This document shows positions 1-12,474 of a stretch of 64,000 bases of DNA, in pieces. This DNA is from Ecdyonurus torrentis (Eukaryota; Arthropoda; Insecta; Ephemeroptera; Heptageniidae): NCBI GenBank assembly GCA_949318235.1, contig OX439137.1, positions 7,623,872 to 7,687,871 of the forward strand. The letters are read 5' to 3'. Positions within the stretch are counted from its first letter, which is position 1, and the number at the start of each line of letters is the position of its first letter. Both the position numbers and the translations under genes were made by a program. Below the pieces are notes generated by a model. That model was not told the origin of the DNA and did no database searches. It saw nothing but the letters and a program-made list of their open reading frames with translations.

Positions 1-215
1 GTTGACGTCATTTTTCGATTTTTAAAAATTAGTTTAAAATTTCTAATTAACTCAACAATTAAAAATTCACATATCAATCTATTCAAAACTATGACTTCTT
101 TTAGAATATGAAATAAAATTACCCCCTATTTTTTAAGCTTCCCACATTTGATTCTTACATTGATTGATTAATAACCAATCAATCTAATGTAGAAGTTATT
201 GAAGTACTCTCTCAC

Positions 216-399
216 CTGGAGTTAGTTACAGGTGTAGATTTATCATCGGTCTGTGAGGCGACATCACTCGTGACTCTGCTATCACTGGACTCAATGCTAG
301 TGATAGACGCAAACTGTTTATCAGGGTCGGTCCGAGATGTGGGAGAACTCGGGGGAGAACATTCAGAACTTGGGGATTCGATGAACAACACCGGGGTTT
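216..399 (-). CDS. shrm: Shroom-like scaffold, exon 7 of 7 visible (continues left)
   Basis: The acceptor TTGATGTTACAG ends at 400 and the donor GTGAGAG starts at 215. The 184 bases are two completing bases, 60 codons and AG. G from exon 6 plus AA here gives Glu, followed by TPVLFIESPSSECSPPSSPT and then acidic, Ser-rich sequence ending VASQTDDKSTPVTNS. The gene does not stop here: a donor closes the exon, and the next exons, expected to encode the Rho-kinase-binding ASD2 coiled coil if this is Shroom, lie off the left edge. Bases 1-215 are the start of that next intron and show nothing else. Confidence 0.85.
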
Positions 400-679
400 C
401 TGTAACATCAATACATAGCAATTTATTAGAATAATATATTGTATGAGATATCCAATCTGAGAATATAGGAAAAAGAAATCAAAGTTAAGCTTTATATATA
501 ATATATTGCAGATAAAAGATGTATCAATAAATTCCCATGGCTTAAAAAAAAAAAAATATATATATATAATAATAAAGAAAATCGTTGGATAATTATTATA
601 ATATAATAAAAGTTATTACTTAATATAGCCTCTAACAACTCATAAAGTGCCAATAAAAAACAAATTATTATATTAATAA

Positions 680-721
680 CTCTCTCTCTCTCTCTCTTTC
701 TCAAACACACACACACACACT
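680..721. repeat. Compound (TC)n-(CA)n microsatellite
   Basis: TC dinucleotides followed directly by CA dinucleotides. Confidence 0.95.
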
Positions 722-1598
722 ATTTCTCTCTCCCTAGCTTCTCATATTTTCTCTCATATCAGTGGGAAATAATTCGATTGTGTGGCAACTCTGATCAGTG
801 ATCACTTATTGAAAGAAATAAGAAGATGAAGAAAAAAATTAGAAGCTAGTACAACTATTATTAGAAATATTTGACCCTGTAAATATATTCTGTGAAAAGT
901 TCAAAGAGTGGAGTAAATAATAATAAAATAATATATTTTTCTTTATAGCAACTATTGAAAATTTTTTTTATAGCAACCATAGGAAAACAATTAAATAACA
1001 CTTGAAAATTGACACAAAGTTGTTTAGAATATCATTACTGATGCAATTTTTAAAAATTATTTAATTATGAGTTACTACACATCCAGTAACCAAAAAATGT
1101 TAAAAGTTGTTGTAAAAAATCCTCAGAATTTAAAGAAAAAGAAGACAATTTTTTTCACTTCATTTCATAATAATTCAAGGAAATTCAGATGACAAATTTC
1201 TAAGAACTAATCTTTTATGGATTTCTATATTGCAATCTAAATTATAATAATACTGAAGGTGAATAATTAAAGTTAATAATAAGAAATAATTAAAGTATAT
1301 AATGTGGGAAATATAGAAGAAAGTATAAAATTTCTGTGGTCATCCATCAATAATAATAATTATAAAATAAATATTATGAGAAAACGTAAAAATATTGCTC
1401 TAGGTCAAAAAATTGAAATATAATGATGAACTTTCCAATAATTATATAAATGTTTCGCAATTAAAAAGACACCAGTGGAAAATTGATATACAATAATGAA
1501 TAGCTATACTGAATAATAATCATATTTATAAAATGAAATTATTTGTTTGCATTAGTATGACATAGTAATTAAATTAATTTTGTGAAGGCAAGATAAGG

Positions 1599-1784
1599 TA
1601 CGGCCAAAAATAAATATGCAATAATTATATGCTAGTACGGTTTCAGCACAATTGGTTTAATACAGAATCTATACCATACTTCATAATAAATATATTACAA
1701 AGCATAAATATTATATTGTACAGCATAATTATTTCATGACATAAATGCAGCATAAATTACGTAATTTATTCTTCCCGTGTATAA
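1599..1784. mobile_element. REP-C MITE copy
   Basis: From ACGGCCAAAAATAAATATGC to ACGTAATTTATTCTTCCCGT. Inverted ends with many internal GCATAA/TTATGC words. Confidence 0.65.
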
Positions 1785-2246
1785 TTCCCAATTTTACGCT
1801 ATTTAAATAATACACAACAGTTTTAGGCAGAATGGCATTGTAATTTGTAATAAACCCATTTTTTTTTTAAATTTACTATAAAATTGATTGATTACATAAA
1901 TATGCAAGTATTTAATATTTAATAACTAATAAAGTAATGTTTGGTTTTCATGCTGTCTTTTTGTATGGTTTAGAAGCCCTGACTGCAACCTTTGCCTACT
2001 ATATGCAATAAATACTCTGAAGGCAATTAAAAAAAGAAAAGAATTTTAAAATTATCATGCAAAAAAAAAAAAAAAAAAAAAATTAAAAAAATAAAATTAA
2101 AAAAAAAATTCAAATTGTGACTTTTAAACTTTTTTTTTTTGTGTGACTATTATGTATTTACGTTTGATTGAGGTTATACAATGGGAAATTAATTTGTTTA
2201 CAGAGAGTTGCTTCCTTAATGTTACGCCTAAAATACGCTTGACCAG

Positions 2247-2248
<2 letters not shown>

Positions 2249-2322
<74 letters not shown>
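2249..2322. repeat. (TC)37 microsatellite
   Basis: 74 bases of uninterrupted TC. Open frames through it read as Ser-Leu or Arg-Glu and are not genes. Confidence 0.98.
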
Positions 2323-2325
<3 letters not shown>

Positions 2326-3230
2326 ATGAGTAAAATCCACTTGCTGATAAAGCTGATTTAAATATTTTCAACTATACTAATTTCAGCTTTACTTACAAGT
2401 AGCTTTAACTCTTGTTTAAAAAACAAACTACTGAATTCACATTCGTCTAAAATGTCATGTTTCAACGCATTTCTTAAAAAAAAAAAAAAAAAAAAAAAGT
2501 AGCAAATGAAAAGAAAAAAAAAACTTTGTTCTTCTTTAAAGGTAAAATAAATGAATAAATAAATATCTAATTATCTCTAATCGTTTCACAAGAATAATAT
2601 TCATCTAACAAAATTTTCTAATGTCATGAAATTACTGTGAAAATACGTTAATTTACAGGAGAAAAAAAAATTTAACAATACAAAAATATCTTATTTTAGT
2701 GTCCTAAATCTTGTTATATAAAAAGAAGTTGTTTTTATAATGTCTCTCAGTTCAAGCATAGTTCAAAAGTAATGAAATACGGAAGTTAATTTACGAAAAT
2801 TAAGATTAGTAACAAAAAAATTACATGTTACTTAAGTTTTTCCCATAAAGTAGCTACAAATTTGTTGTTAAAAAAAAAAAAAAAAAAAAAGTAAAGAAAT
2901 TGAAAGTGTATAAAAATCTGTTATATTAGAAAATGGGAAGAGGTTACACTAATTAAATTAAAGTGAGAGGAAAGGTTAATAATCTGTTTAAGATAAAGAT
3001 AGAAAGAATGAAAATTCAGTTTCAAAAAATTTCTTAAAATACTGTAGATATGAGAATGAATAAATAAATAACTAAATAATTGTCTTAGAAATTATCGTTT
3101 AAAAATTATATACTATTTTAACTTAAAAATTTTCACGCTTTTCTTCTAAATCTCAACACTAAAAACAATTTTATCAGTGAGCTTATAAAAATTAAAATTA
3201 CATACTAAAACAATTATTATAAATTTACTT

Positions 3231-3266
<36 letters not shown>

Positions 3267-3947
3267 TGAAATCTGTGTCACAGAAAATTACAATTTTTCC
3301 TTATATTATAAAAAAATCACGAATATTATAAAAAGAGAAATAATACTATAAAATAATTATTTTCCAAGTAAACTTTAATTAGCGAACATATTAACTGTAT
3401 TATAATGTTTTTAAATATAAGTTACGTGCATTACTTTACTATATTATGGAGTTCTACTTAAAATGTCACAAAATTTCGTTTTTCCCCTCTATTTTGTTAT
3501 GCACGAAGCTTTAAAGCCAGGGTAAACACTTGAGATAAAAGTGCATTTTATTCCATAATATAGTAGGGTGGGTCGACCCAAGTTGAGTGATGGTCATTCG
3601 ACCTACCCGCGGTCCTCCGTGCGCCGTATATCGCGTAAAAACTAAAAACCGCGTGACGTCACCCGTGACCAACTTGATGCTGTGCCATAGGCGTTTTGCT
3701 GTAAATAGAGGTTTGCGCGAATTGCTGCCGTATTTCTGTTTTTGACTGCAGCGCTTTCAAATTTTGTATTTAAAGTTAAAAAGAACCAAAGTAAATGAAT
3801 CAGGTCATCGTTTGTCGGTATTGTAAGTGGATCGCGAGCCGTGGCGGTGCAAACAGGTGAGATGTGCGCGAGTACAGGTGTTGTCGGGACAAGCAAGGCA
3901 AAAAATAGAGTTATCCGATTTCAGCCATGAAGGTGTCAATTTATAGG

Positions 3948-4720
3948 TAACTTGACGTGCCAAAAACAATGGCGGTAATTAAAAATTTGCATCTTCAACC
4001 CTTATCGAGATTAGGGGTAGTTCACCCCCGAAATTAAAGTTCTCGTATCTGAGTGCAACAAAGACTCTTACCTGGGTAATTTGCCGTGCCTAAGACAATG
4101 GCAGTAATTAAAAATTTGCATCTTCAACCCTTATCGAGATTAGGGGTAGTTTACCCCCGAAATTAAAGTTCTCGTATCTGAGTGCAACAAAGACTCTTAC
4201 CTGGGTAATTTGCCGTGCCTAAGACAATGGCAGTAATTAAAAATTTGCATCTTCAACCCTTATCAAGATTAGGGGTAGTTTACCCCCAAAATTAAAGTTC
4301 TCGTATCTGAGTGCAATAAAGACTCTTACCTGGGTAACTTGACGTGACAAAGACAATGGGGGTAATTAAAAATTTGCATCTTCAACCCTTATCGAGATTA
4401 GGGGTAGTTCACCTCCAAAATTAAAGTTCTCGTATGTGAGTAAAACAAAGACTCTTACCTGGGTAACTTGACGTGCCAAAGACAATGTGGGTAATTAAAA
4501 ATGTTCAATTTCAACCCTTATCGAGATTAGGGGTAGTTCACCCCCAAAATTAAAGTTCTCGTATCTGATTGCAACAAGGTAGCCCTCCTGAGTAATTTTC
4601 CGTACCAAAGACAATGTAAATATTTAAAAACTCGCATCTCCAACCCTCATTGAGATTATGGATAGTTCACCCAAAAATTAGTTTTTTGGGGTGAAATATC
4701 CTTAATCTCAATCAGGGTGG
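3948..4720. repeat. 129-bp tandem array, left arm of foldback
   Basis: Unit starts TAA(C/T)TTG(A/C)CGTG at 3948, 4077, 4206, 4335, 4464 and 4593, a constant 129-bp period. The last unit is diverged. Each unit includes CTTCAACCCTTATCGAGATT, a short C-rich tract and CTCGTATCTGAG. Confidence 0.9.
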
Positions 4721-4789
4721 AATATACCAATATGATTATCTGGTAATGGTTTACGGTGGGCACCACCTCCTATTAAATTGACCTGTGAC

Positions 4790-5440
4790 GAATGCCTTCT
4801 AATAATTTGGTCTAGTATGCGCACCACCTAGGCGGAGCCAGTATGCAGCAGGTCTACGGTGCGCACTACCTTAGGAGGAGCCAAAAGTGCCGTGTTGCAG
4901 CGCGGCCGCCGCACCTTATGTCTAGTGTGTGCACCAACTTTCCCAACTTGCTTCAGGTCCACTGTGTGTACCACCTAGCATCAAGTTTACGGTGTGCAAG
5001 GGTGATTCAAGGTGGTGCACACCGTAGACCAGATGCAAGGCAATGAACACCGTAGACTTGATGCTATAGGTGGTGCACACCTTAGACCTTATGCAAGGTG
5101 GTGCCCACCGTAGACTTGATGCTAGGTGGTGCACACAGTAGAGCTGAGGCAAGTTGGGAAGGTGGTGCACACAGTATAAGACTTGAGGCAAGGTGGTACA
5201 CACTAAACTGGCGGCCGCTTGAGGCAAGTTGGGAAGGTGGTGCACAAAGTAAAACTGGAGGCAAGATCGTGCACACACTAGACCTGAGGTGCGGTGGCCG
5301 CGCAACCGCACGACACTTAATTTGACTCCTCTCCAGATGGTGCGCACAGTACACGACCTGCTGCATATTGGCTCCGCCTAGGTGGTGCGCACACTAGACC
5401 TCTTTATTAGTAGGCATTCGTCACGTACCTGCATTTGGGG
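4790..5440. repeat. Central GC-rich minisatellite of foldback
   Basis: Repeats of a roughly 28-60 bp unit built on GGTGGTGCACACCGTAGACT, in both orientations. The outer parts are themselves inverted (TGCAGCAGGTCTACGGTGCG near 4850 against the region near 5350). It contains GCGGCCGC-type words and is much richer in GC than its surroundings. Long open frames here (for example 4922-5347 minus) just translate the repeat. Confidence 0.75.
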
Positions 5441-5494
5441 TGGAGACGTAGCTGTTTGAAGATGCAAATTTTTAATCATCACCATTTTAATTAT

Positions 5495-6267
5495 TCAGGA
5501 GAGCTACTTTCTTGCAATCAGATACGAGAACTTTAATTTTGGGGGTGAACTACCTCTAATCTCGATAAGGGTTGAAATTGAACATTTTTAATTACCCCCA
5601 TTGTCTTTGGCACGTCAAGTTACCCAGGTAAGAGTTTTTGTTGCACTCACATACGAGAACTTTAATTTTGGGGGTGAACTACCCCTAATCTCGATAAGGG
5701 TTGAAATTGAACATTTTTAATTACCCACATTGTCTTTGGCACGTCAAGTTACCCAGGTAAGAGTCTTTGTTTTACTCACATACGAGAACTTTAATTTTGG
5801 AGGTGAACTACCCCTAATCTCGATAAGGGTTGAAGATGCAAATTTTTAATTACCCCCATTGTCTTTGTCACGTCAAGTTACCCAGGTAAGAGTCTTTATT
5901 GCACTCAGATACGAGAACTTTAATTTTGGGGGTAAACTACCCCTAATCTTGATAAGGGTTGAAGATGCAAATTTTTAATTACTGCCATTGTCTTAGGCAC
6001 GGCAAATTACCCAGGTAAGAGTCTTTGTTGCACTCAGATACGAGAACTTTAATTTCGGGGGTAAACTACCCCTAATCTCGATAAGGGTTGAAGATGCAAA
6101 TTTTTAATTACTGCCATTGTCTTAGGCACGGCAAATTACCCAGGTAAGAGTCTTTGTTGCACTCAGATACGAGAACTTTAATTTCGGGGGTGAACTACCC
6201 CTAATCTCGATAAGGGTTGAAGATGCAAATTTTTAATTACCGCCATTGTTTTTGGCACGTCAAGTTA
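5495..6267. repeat. 129-bp tandem array, right arm of foldback (inverted)
   Basis: The same unit in reverse orientation, with boundaries near 5620, 5749, 5878, 6007, 6136 and 6265. The order of unit variants mirrors that of the left arm, so the whole arm, not just the unit, was duplicated in inverted form. Confidence 0.9.
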
Positions 6268-6820
6268 CCTATAAATTGACACCTTCATGGCTGAAATCGG
6301 ATAACTCTATTTTTTGCCTTGCTTGTCCCGACAACACCTGTACTCGCGCACATCTCACCTGTTTGCACCGCCACCGCTCGCGATCCACTTACAATACCGA
6401 CAAACGATGACCTGATTCATTTACTTTGGTTCTTTTTAACTTTAAATACAAAATTTGAAAGCGCTGCAGTCAAAAACAGAAATACGGCAGCAATTCGCGC
6501 AAACCTCTATTTACAGCAAAACGCCTATGGCACAGCATCAAGTTGGTCACGGGTGACGTCACGCGGTTTTTAGTTTTTACGCGATATACGGCGCACGGAG
6601 GACCGCGGGTAGGTCGAATGACCATCACTCAACTTGGGTCGACCCACCCTACTATATTATGGAATAAAATGCACTTTTATCTCAAGTGTTTACCCTGGCT
6701 TTAAATAAAGACATTTTTAATTTATATAGTAGACTTGTTACGTGAGCGATTATTGAGCAGAAATAAAAGTTCATTGATTTGTCACTTTAATTCACATGAT
6801 TTTAAATACAATCGATTTGT

Positions 6821-6870
<50 letters not shown>

Positions 6871-6979
6871 GAGAAATTTGGCGATCCGTTCTGCTGTACT
6901 AACTTTATAGCAAAATAAATTTGATTCAAGTAAAAAAATAGAAATTGCATTTCCACTAATTTTTGCTATCATTACTTTT

Positions 6980-6981
<2 letters not shown>

Positions 6982-7041
<60 letters not shown>
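6982..7041. repeat. (GA)30 microsatellite
   Basis: 60 bases of uninterrupted GA, about 115 bp from a 39-base poly-T (6827-6865). Confidence 0.98.
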
Positions 7042-7044
<3 letters not shown>

Positions 7045-7463
7045 ATATTTAAACATTTGATATAAAATAATTTAAACGCATCAATTTTAATTAGTAATAT
7101 TTGAAATAAATAAATAATTAATAATTTATCTAATATAATATCATGTGTATTTAAAAGCACTAAATCAATAAATATATCCCGAATATATCCCTTCCTACCC
7201 CTCATCCACACAAAAATATTTTTACTACACCTTAATCAATATAATTTACGGTTTAAAAAAAAGTGTAATATTTTTCCTATTCTCTCTGACAAATTAAATA
7301 TAAGCTATTATAAGTTCAGACTGCAATTTACATTATTTCTGGCTTTATGTTATTATTATTATTTTTTTTGTATATTTATTTATACTTTTAGCTTCAGAAT
7401 TTGACCCTCCAAAGTTTCACATTTTAATGGAAAACAACAATATTAAAATCATACATAAGACAA

Positions 7464-7755
7464 TAGACCCCTTGCACATCCTTGCGCTTTGTCGCCATGT
7501 TTGTGGTGACTAATGCATTGTCCAGCATAAGGGAAACTTCGTTTTTCCTAATTTTTCACATAAAAAATTGTTTATTTCAACTCAACAAATTTTTCTCATA
7601 TCCTTCGAGCTTATTAGGAGCTAGAAATAAGGCTTTGATTGAGGTTTGAAGCTTCTTTTGCTATTAAAAAAATAAAAATGATGTTTTTCCTATGCTGGCC
7701 TATGTATTCCTGACCAACAAAATGGCGGCTCTTAAATATGAGTGCAAGCGGTCTA
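7464..7755. mobile_element. REP-E MITE, intact copy
   Basis: The ends are TAGACCCCTTGCAC and GTGCAAGCGGTCTA, inverted with one mismatch and bounded by TA. About 290 bp, no coding. It lies 69 bp downstream of the exon 6 donor. Confidence 0.7.
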
Positions 7756-7823
7756 TAGTTAAAAAAAAGAAAAAAAAAAAATAACAAAAAAAAAAAAGAG
7801 GAAAAACTAGTTTTTTGACTTAC

Positions 7824-8617
7824 CCGAAGCTTGAATAGCAACTGAAGTTTTCGTTGATAATTTCTTCAATTCTTGTCCACCATTGGTTATATTTAAATCA
7901 CGTGATATTTGATCTGATACATGATTGGTTGATGATGATAACAATAATTCTTGTCTACCAATCAAAGATGTAGGAACATTTTTAATTGATGATGATTTAA
8001 CTGGTAATGCTTCTTTAATATCTAATGCAGATAATTTAGTAGCAACACAATCTAAATCTACATAAGATTTAACTGTAGTATTAGAATCACTTTGAGTCAC
8101 TTTTGAAGTAGTGGTAGTAGTAGTAGTAATAGTAGTATTTAAATCACAATTATTAAAATTATTATTATATGATAATTTTTTATCAGTCAAATCCTTAAGA
8201 TATGTTGTTTTATTATTATTATTACTATTATGATGATTATTATTATTATTTGTAATACTAGTACTACTTATCACATCCGGTAATTGATTTTTAATATTTA
8301 TATTATTTTTAATTGTTTTTTCACATTCTACTGAAGTAGTTAATAATTTATTTGATGTAAGCTTATGTGCTAATCCTATAGCTACTGCATTAACCACTGC
8401 TGATTTTGATGCTACTGTAGTGATTGGGGTGGAGACAGGTAATGTAAGTGCTGTAGCAGGTGCCAGTGATCTTGGTGCTGGTATTGGGGGTACGATAAGA
8501 TCTCCAGTATCAGCTGTTTTCTTATATGATCCTTCAACACTACAGGGTGGTTCCACATTTCTACGTAGATATGAATGTGCATGACCTGATGTTGTAGAGG
8601 ATTTTGTGTGGCCACTT
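7824..8617 (-). CDS. shrm: Shroom-like scaffold, exon 6 of 7 visible (Asn/Thr-rich, after the giant intron)
   Basis: The acceptor TTATGTTAACAG ends at 8618 and the donor GTAAGTC starts at 7823. The 794 bases are one completing base, 264 codons and one leftover G. Joining AG from exon 5 with A here gives Arg followed by SGHTKSSTTSGHAH, which keeps the frame across a 51-kb intron. The protein is low complexity: runs of Asn and His (NNNNNHHNSNNNN), eight Thr in a row, and a PPIPAPRS proline patch. The codons behind the runs are mostly AAT and ACT, in step with the AT-rich genome. It is probably a disordered linker before ASD2. The same acceptor phase also fits the alternative first exon at 52712-52746. 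Confidence 0.85.
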
Positions 8618-8652
8618 CTGTTAACATAAGAAAAAAACACATAGGAGTTAAT

Positions 8653-8764
8653 TTAAAGCAAATAAATCAACATGTTCATTTTAATAATTAAATGGGATCT
8701 ACAAAACTGATGACAATTTCTACTAGAATGTATACATTATACATAAATTTTTTTAAATGTGGCC

Positions 8765-8811
<47 letters not shown>

Positions 8812-8929
8812 CTGTAAAGTATTTGCAATGATAATTCCGGTTTGGAGAAAACCTAATGTTATTTATATAAGTCCCATCAAGTGTTTTATGATGTAAATGC
8901 TAATGTTTTCTTCTAATCTATTCCTTTAA
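8653..8929. mobile_element. REP-B MITE, diverged copy with GA expansion
   Basis: It starts TTAAAGC and ends CTATTCCTTTAA, with internal matches to other copies (AAACTGATGACAATTT, AATACTGTAAAGTAT, CCCATCAAGTGTTTTATGAT). The GAGAGAGCGTG of other copies is replaced here by a GA tract at 8770-8808. It ends 36 bp upstream of the exon 6 acceptor. Confidence 0.7.
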
Positions 8930-11230
8930 ACAGTTACGTAAGATTTATTTACTATTATTATTTTTGAATATAAAATTAAATAAGGGTCATTTTTTTTTAA
9001 ATAAAAAGTTGGCATAAAAAGTACGTATTAGTTAGTTTCCGAGGATAGAATAATTATGCTAATATAGCAACACTTATGCATAACAACATAATTTATGCTA
9101 TATTGTATAGTGATTATACTAAATAGCATAATATTTAAGATGTTTAGCATAATTACTTCTATTGTTCCAAAATAGCAAAATTTGTGCTCTTAACATAATA
9201 GAAATTGTTCAATGAATCATAAATTACGTAAGTTAGGGAAATGCTATGGGAGGGTATACTATAGGAAGAGGATACAATAAACAATTCTCCATAAACTAGT
9301 TTTTTTTTTAATAAATGAGAAAAATCTTTAATATCAATACTGATATAATTATAATGAAACTAATTGCGATAATTAAATCGTAATAACAAAAGAATTCATT
9401 AAACGCTTGAAAAATTAGACATTTTAATGCACTATTTTGTAACACTATAAACACTTCTTACATTTAATTATCATAATAATCTCCTTTTCTTAAAAAATAT
9501 AATATATAATCGCCTGAGAAATATACAAAGAATGTTACACAAAAAAATTTGAAAAAAAAAAAAAAAAAAAAAATTTAAAGCTTCATTTTTATAACAAAAA
9601 TTAACCATTATTTTTTTTTCTTTCCTCATTCACACGGTAATTAAAACTTAAACATTGTGTTACATTTTATACTTGTTTCTAAATATAGGAAACGTGATTC
9701 TTTCTTGATCAAGGTTATTATATACCCATTTTTATGTGTAATCATAATCAATACGTTTTATTTTATATCAATATTATGTGATACTTTATAGGAATCTGAT
9801 ATGTACGTATTTACTATGTATTTAATCGTACACACAATATGATGTAAAATTTCTTTTGTTTTTTTTATGGACATAACATGTATTCATATGGGAGTTTTTA
9901 ATTAACGCAATGCTTTAATATGACGCACTTTAATTAAAATAACTTTTTGAACTTTACGTTACAATATCTATAATACTGTATAGACTAGCCAATAATACCT
10001 CTTCCAAGTAATTAAAACATATTTGTATTAATTAGTTTTGATTATTGTACATAAATTGTAAATATATGACATGATTGAAACTTCTACTGCCTAAGAAAAA
10101 AAAAATCTTACTTAAAAAAAAATTATTGTAAATCATTATACAGATATAAATTTAAATAAAAGGTTTTCTTTTCATGACTTCTATTAAATTTGGTAATAAA
10201 TTATCAATATTCTTAAAGTACTTTTCAAACCTTAATGAATTAAACATATAAAAAACAAACAAACATGGTTTTCAGGTGAACAATTAATATAATTCTCTTA
10301 CAATAAGGCTGAAAATGCGTATTCTTGTTTTTCCCTAACTTTTTCATAACACTTTGCATAACAAAATTTAACAATGCAAAGAGTTATGCAAAATAAAAAA
10401 TATGCAAATTAATCCACCTTAATAATTCAAAATGGAGTAAAAAAAACCTTTACATCTGTTTTTAAAAAACTACTGCATCGAGATGAAAAGAATTGATCTA
10501 TGACACACGTTTATGTGCTTTGAGCTATAATAAAAAATTGTGTCAAATATATTTCACAGGTAGCTTCTATGATGAACTGCTTATATTAGTCACTTTAAAT
10601 TATTTTCACTTCAAATTTTTTTTTATTTTATACATAAAATTCCATTAAAGTTGTTATGAAAGTGTTATTCATATATTACAATAAAAATCATATAAAATGT
10701 AATTAAATAATTATAAACATCTCAGGTGCTAAAGATTCAACGTAATAAGTATTGCCTAATGTCTATATAATAAATATATATTATAAAGATCTTTCTCGTA
10801 TACTGGTGACTTTCACCACCTTATACTAGATTCAACAGAATGTAACATTCAACTCGTGGAGTGGATTGTCACAATTGAGATCATACGAAAATATTTTGTT
10901 ATTCACTTCACTTCCCGATATTTGATATTGATTCAAAACACCTGTGAGATAAAAATTATGTGGTACACAGAAAAAAAAATATTACCAATGAGCAGGTACA
11001 GTCATTTTCCTTAAAAATGAATTACTATTGGCTCAATGCAATCAGATGGAGATTTGAGTTGACGAAAAACTCTGTATCTAAATCTAAATACATGTTATTA
11101 CCATATGGCAATAGAAATTCATTTTTTAGTAAAATGACCGAAATCCTAGGATTTCTGTACGGTCACATTAACAGTTGTTAATTTGCATGAATAGCCTGGA
11201 GAAGGTATTGATGTACTACAATGATAATAT

Positions 11231-11520
11231 ATAGAGTGTGTTCATGAAAAAGCACTTCGACGCCATACTTGAATAGTATTGCTCAGCATATAGGATAAAC
11301 TTCGTTTTTTTGTTATTTTCTTTGGAAAAACGGGTAATATTTTTGTTATTATTATTTTTTTAGCATATAATTGAAAAATTAATTTAACCTCTATAATAAC
11401 AGTATACAAATGCTCTCAAAAATATTGCTAAATATTTTTAAACTGGCAAAATGTGTCTTTTCCCCATACCATCCCATGTTATTTAGTGCTCACATATGGG
11501 GAATGAAACCACCCTATAAT
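11231..11520. mobile_element. REP-A MITE, diverged copy
   Basis: GTGTGTTCATG at one end and CCACCCTAT at the other. Shared internal words include TTGCTCAGCATA, GATAAACTTCGTTTT, GCTCTCAAAAATATTGC and TTTAAACTGGCAAAATG. Confidence 0.65.
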
Positions 11521-12427
11521 GCAGGTAAAATATACAACAAAGATATAAGAGAGTATCTCACCTCTGATTTATAAAAACAATAAAATTTATAAAATCATAA
11601 AAACAGTAGTTGCATTAAAAAAAAATATAGTACTGATATTGATTCAACTATAGAATTTATTCAAGTTCCATTTTTCATCGTTGATTATAAAATCAAATAT
11701 TAAGAAAATTAAAGCTTTTTGCTGAAATTTCGTTTCGATAAATTTATTTTAAGTATATAATTAACAGTTTTAATTCCAAAACGTATACCACGTGTAAGTA
11801 GCCCATTAAAAGTTTCTTAAAAAAAAAAAATTAAGGAATTTAAAGGTCGAATGAGATAAAAAAAAAAAAGAGTAAAAGTAATAAAGTGTAAAAAAATATA
11901 AAAATATATAATAATGAATAAAAGAAAATAAGTCCTTAAAAAAAGGTATAATAAGTATGTATACAAATAAAAGCAAGGAAATAAACTTAATTTAAATTCA
12001 CACTATGAAGGATGCAAGAAACAATATTAAAATAAAGATGTACTGTAAGTTACAAAGAAAGTACAGAATACATTACATCAATGTTGAAAAGAAAGTAAGT
12101 ACAATCACCGGTAGAGTACAATACCATGCAAACACGTATAATGTAAAACTACTTTTTTTTTAACACTCTATTGCTACCGGGGTTACAAATAATATTATTT
12201 CCTATATTAAAATGAAAGGAATAAGAATTTTGATTATATTTTTTTAATAGTAATATTTTATACTACGTATATAAAAATTAAATTATTTATAATATAAAGC
12301 TATAATTTTGACAATTTATTTTAATACTGTCACTACAATTTCTAATATCTTCTTTTTTTTATGTAAAAATATATAAGTACGTTTTAATATAGCTAAATTT
12401 GGCTACCATTATCATTTCTTTCTGGCA

Positions 12428-12474
<47 letters not shown>

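Larger units (their letters stand above)
3515..6700. mobile_element. Foldback-type element with long tandem-repeat inverted arms
   Basis: The two halves are near-mirror images about position 5107. It starts AGCCAGGGTAAACACTTGAG and ends with the reverse complement, flanked on both sides by TTAA (3511-3514, 6701-6704), which suggests a TTAA target duplication; the palindromic TTTAAA makes the exact edge uncertain. Each arm has about 430 bp of unique sequence, then five or more 129-bp units, and the centre is a different minisatellite. Arms are almost identical: the mirrored 84-codon ORFs (3642-3896 and 6319-6573) translate the same. That is repeat identity, not evidence of a gene. No transposase is present, so it is non-autonomous. 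The design resembles Drosophila foldback elements. Confidence 0.8.
400..7823 (-). other. Intron (7,424 bp) between exons 6 and 7
   Basis: The borders are GTAAGTC at 7823 and GTTACAG at 400, in matching phase. From right to left it contains a MITE (7464-7755), a long GA tract, a 39-base poly-T and the 3.2-kb foldback element. Next come a 74-base TC tract, several poly-A runs, one REP-C copy (about 1599-1784) and a compound TC/CA tract (680-721). The rest (722-1590, 2330-3500, 7050-7460) is AT-rich with no supportable feature. Confidence 0.8.

Noticed and set aside
3642..3896. 84-codon ORF, repeated identically at 6319-6573
   Set aside because: It lies in the mirror arms of the foldback element, with no start context or homology. 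Identity reflects arm duplication.
4922..5347. 141-codon minus-strand ORF, the longest outside the main gene apart from exons 5 and 6
   Set aside because: Its recurring VHHLPNLPQ/VYCVHHL wording translates the central minisatellite.
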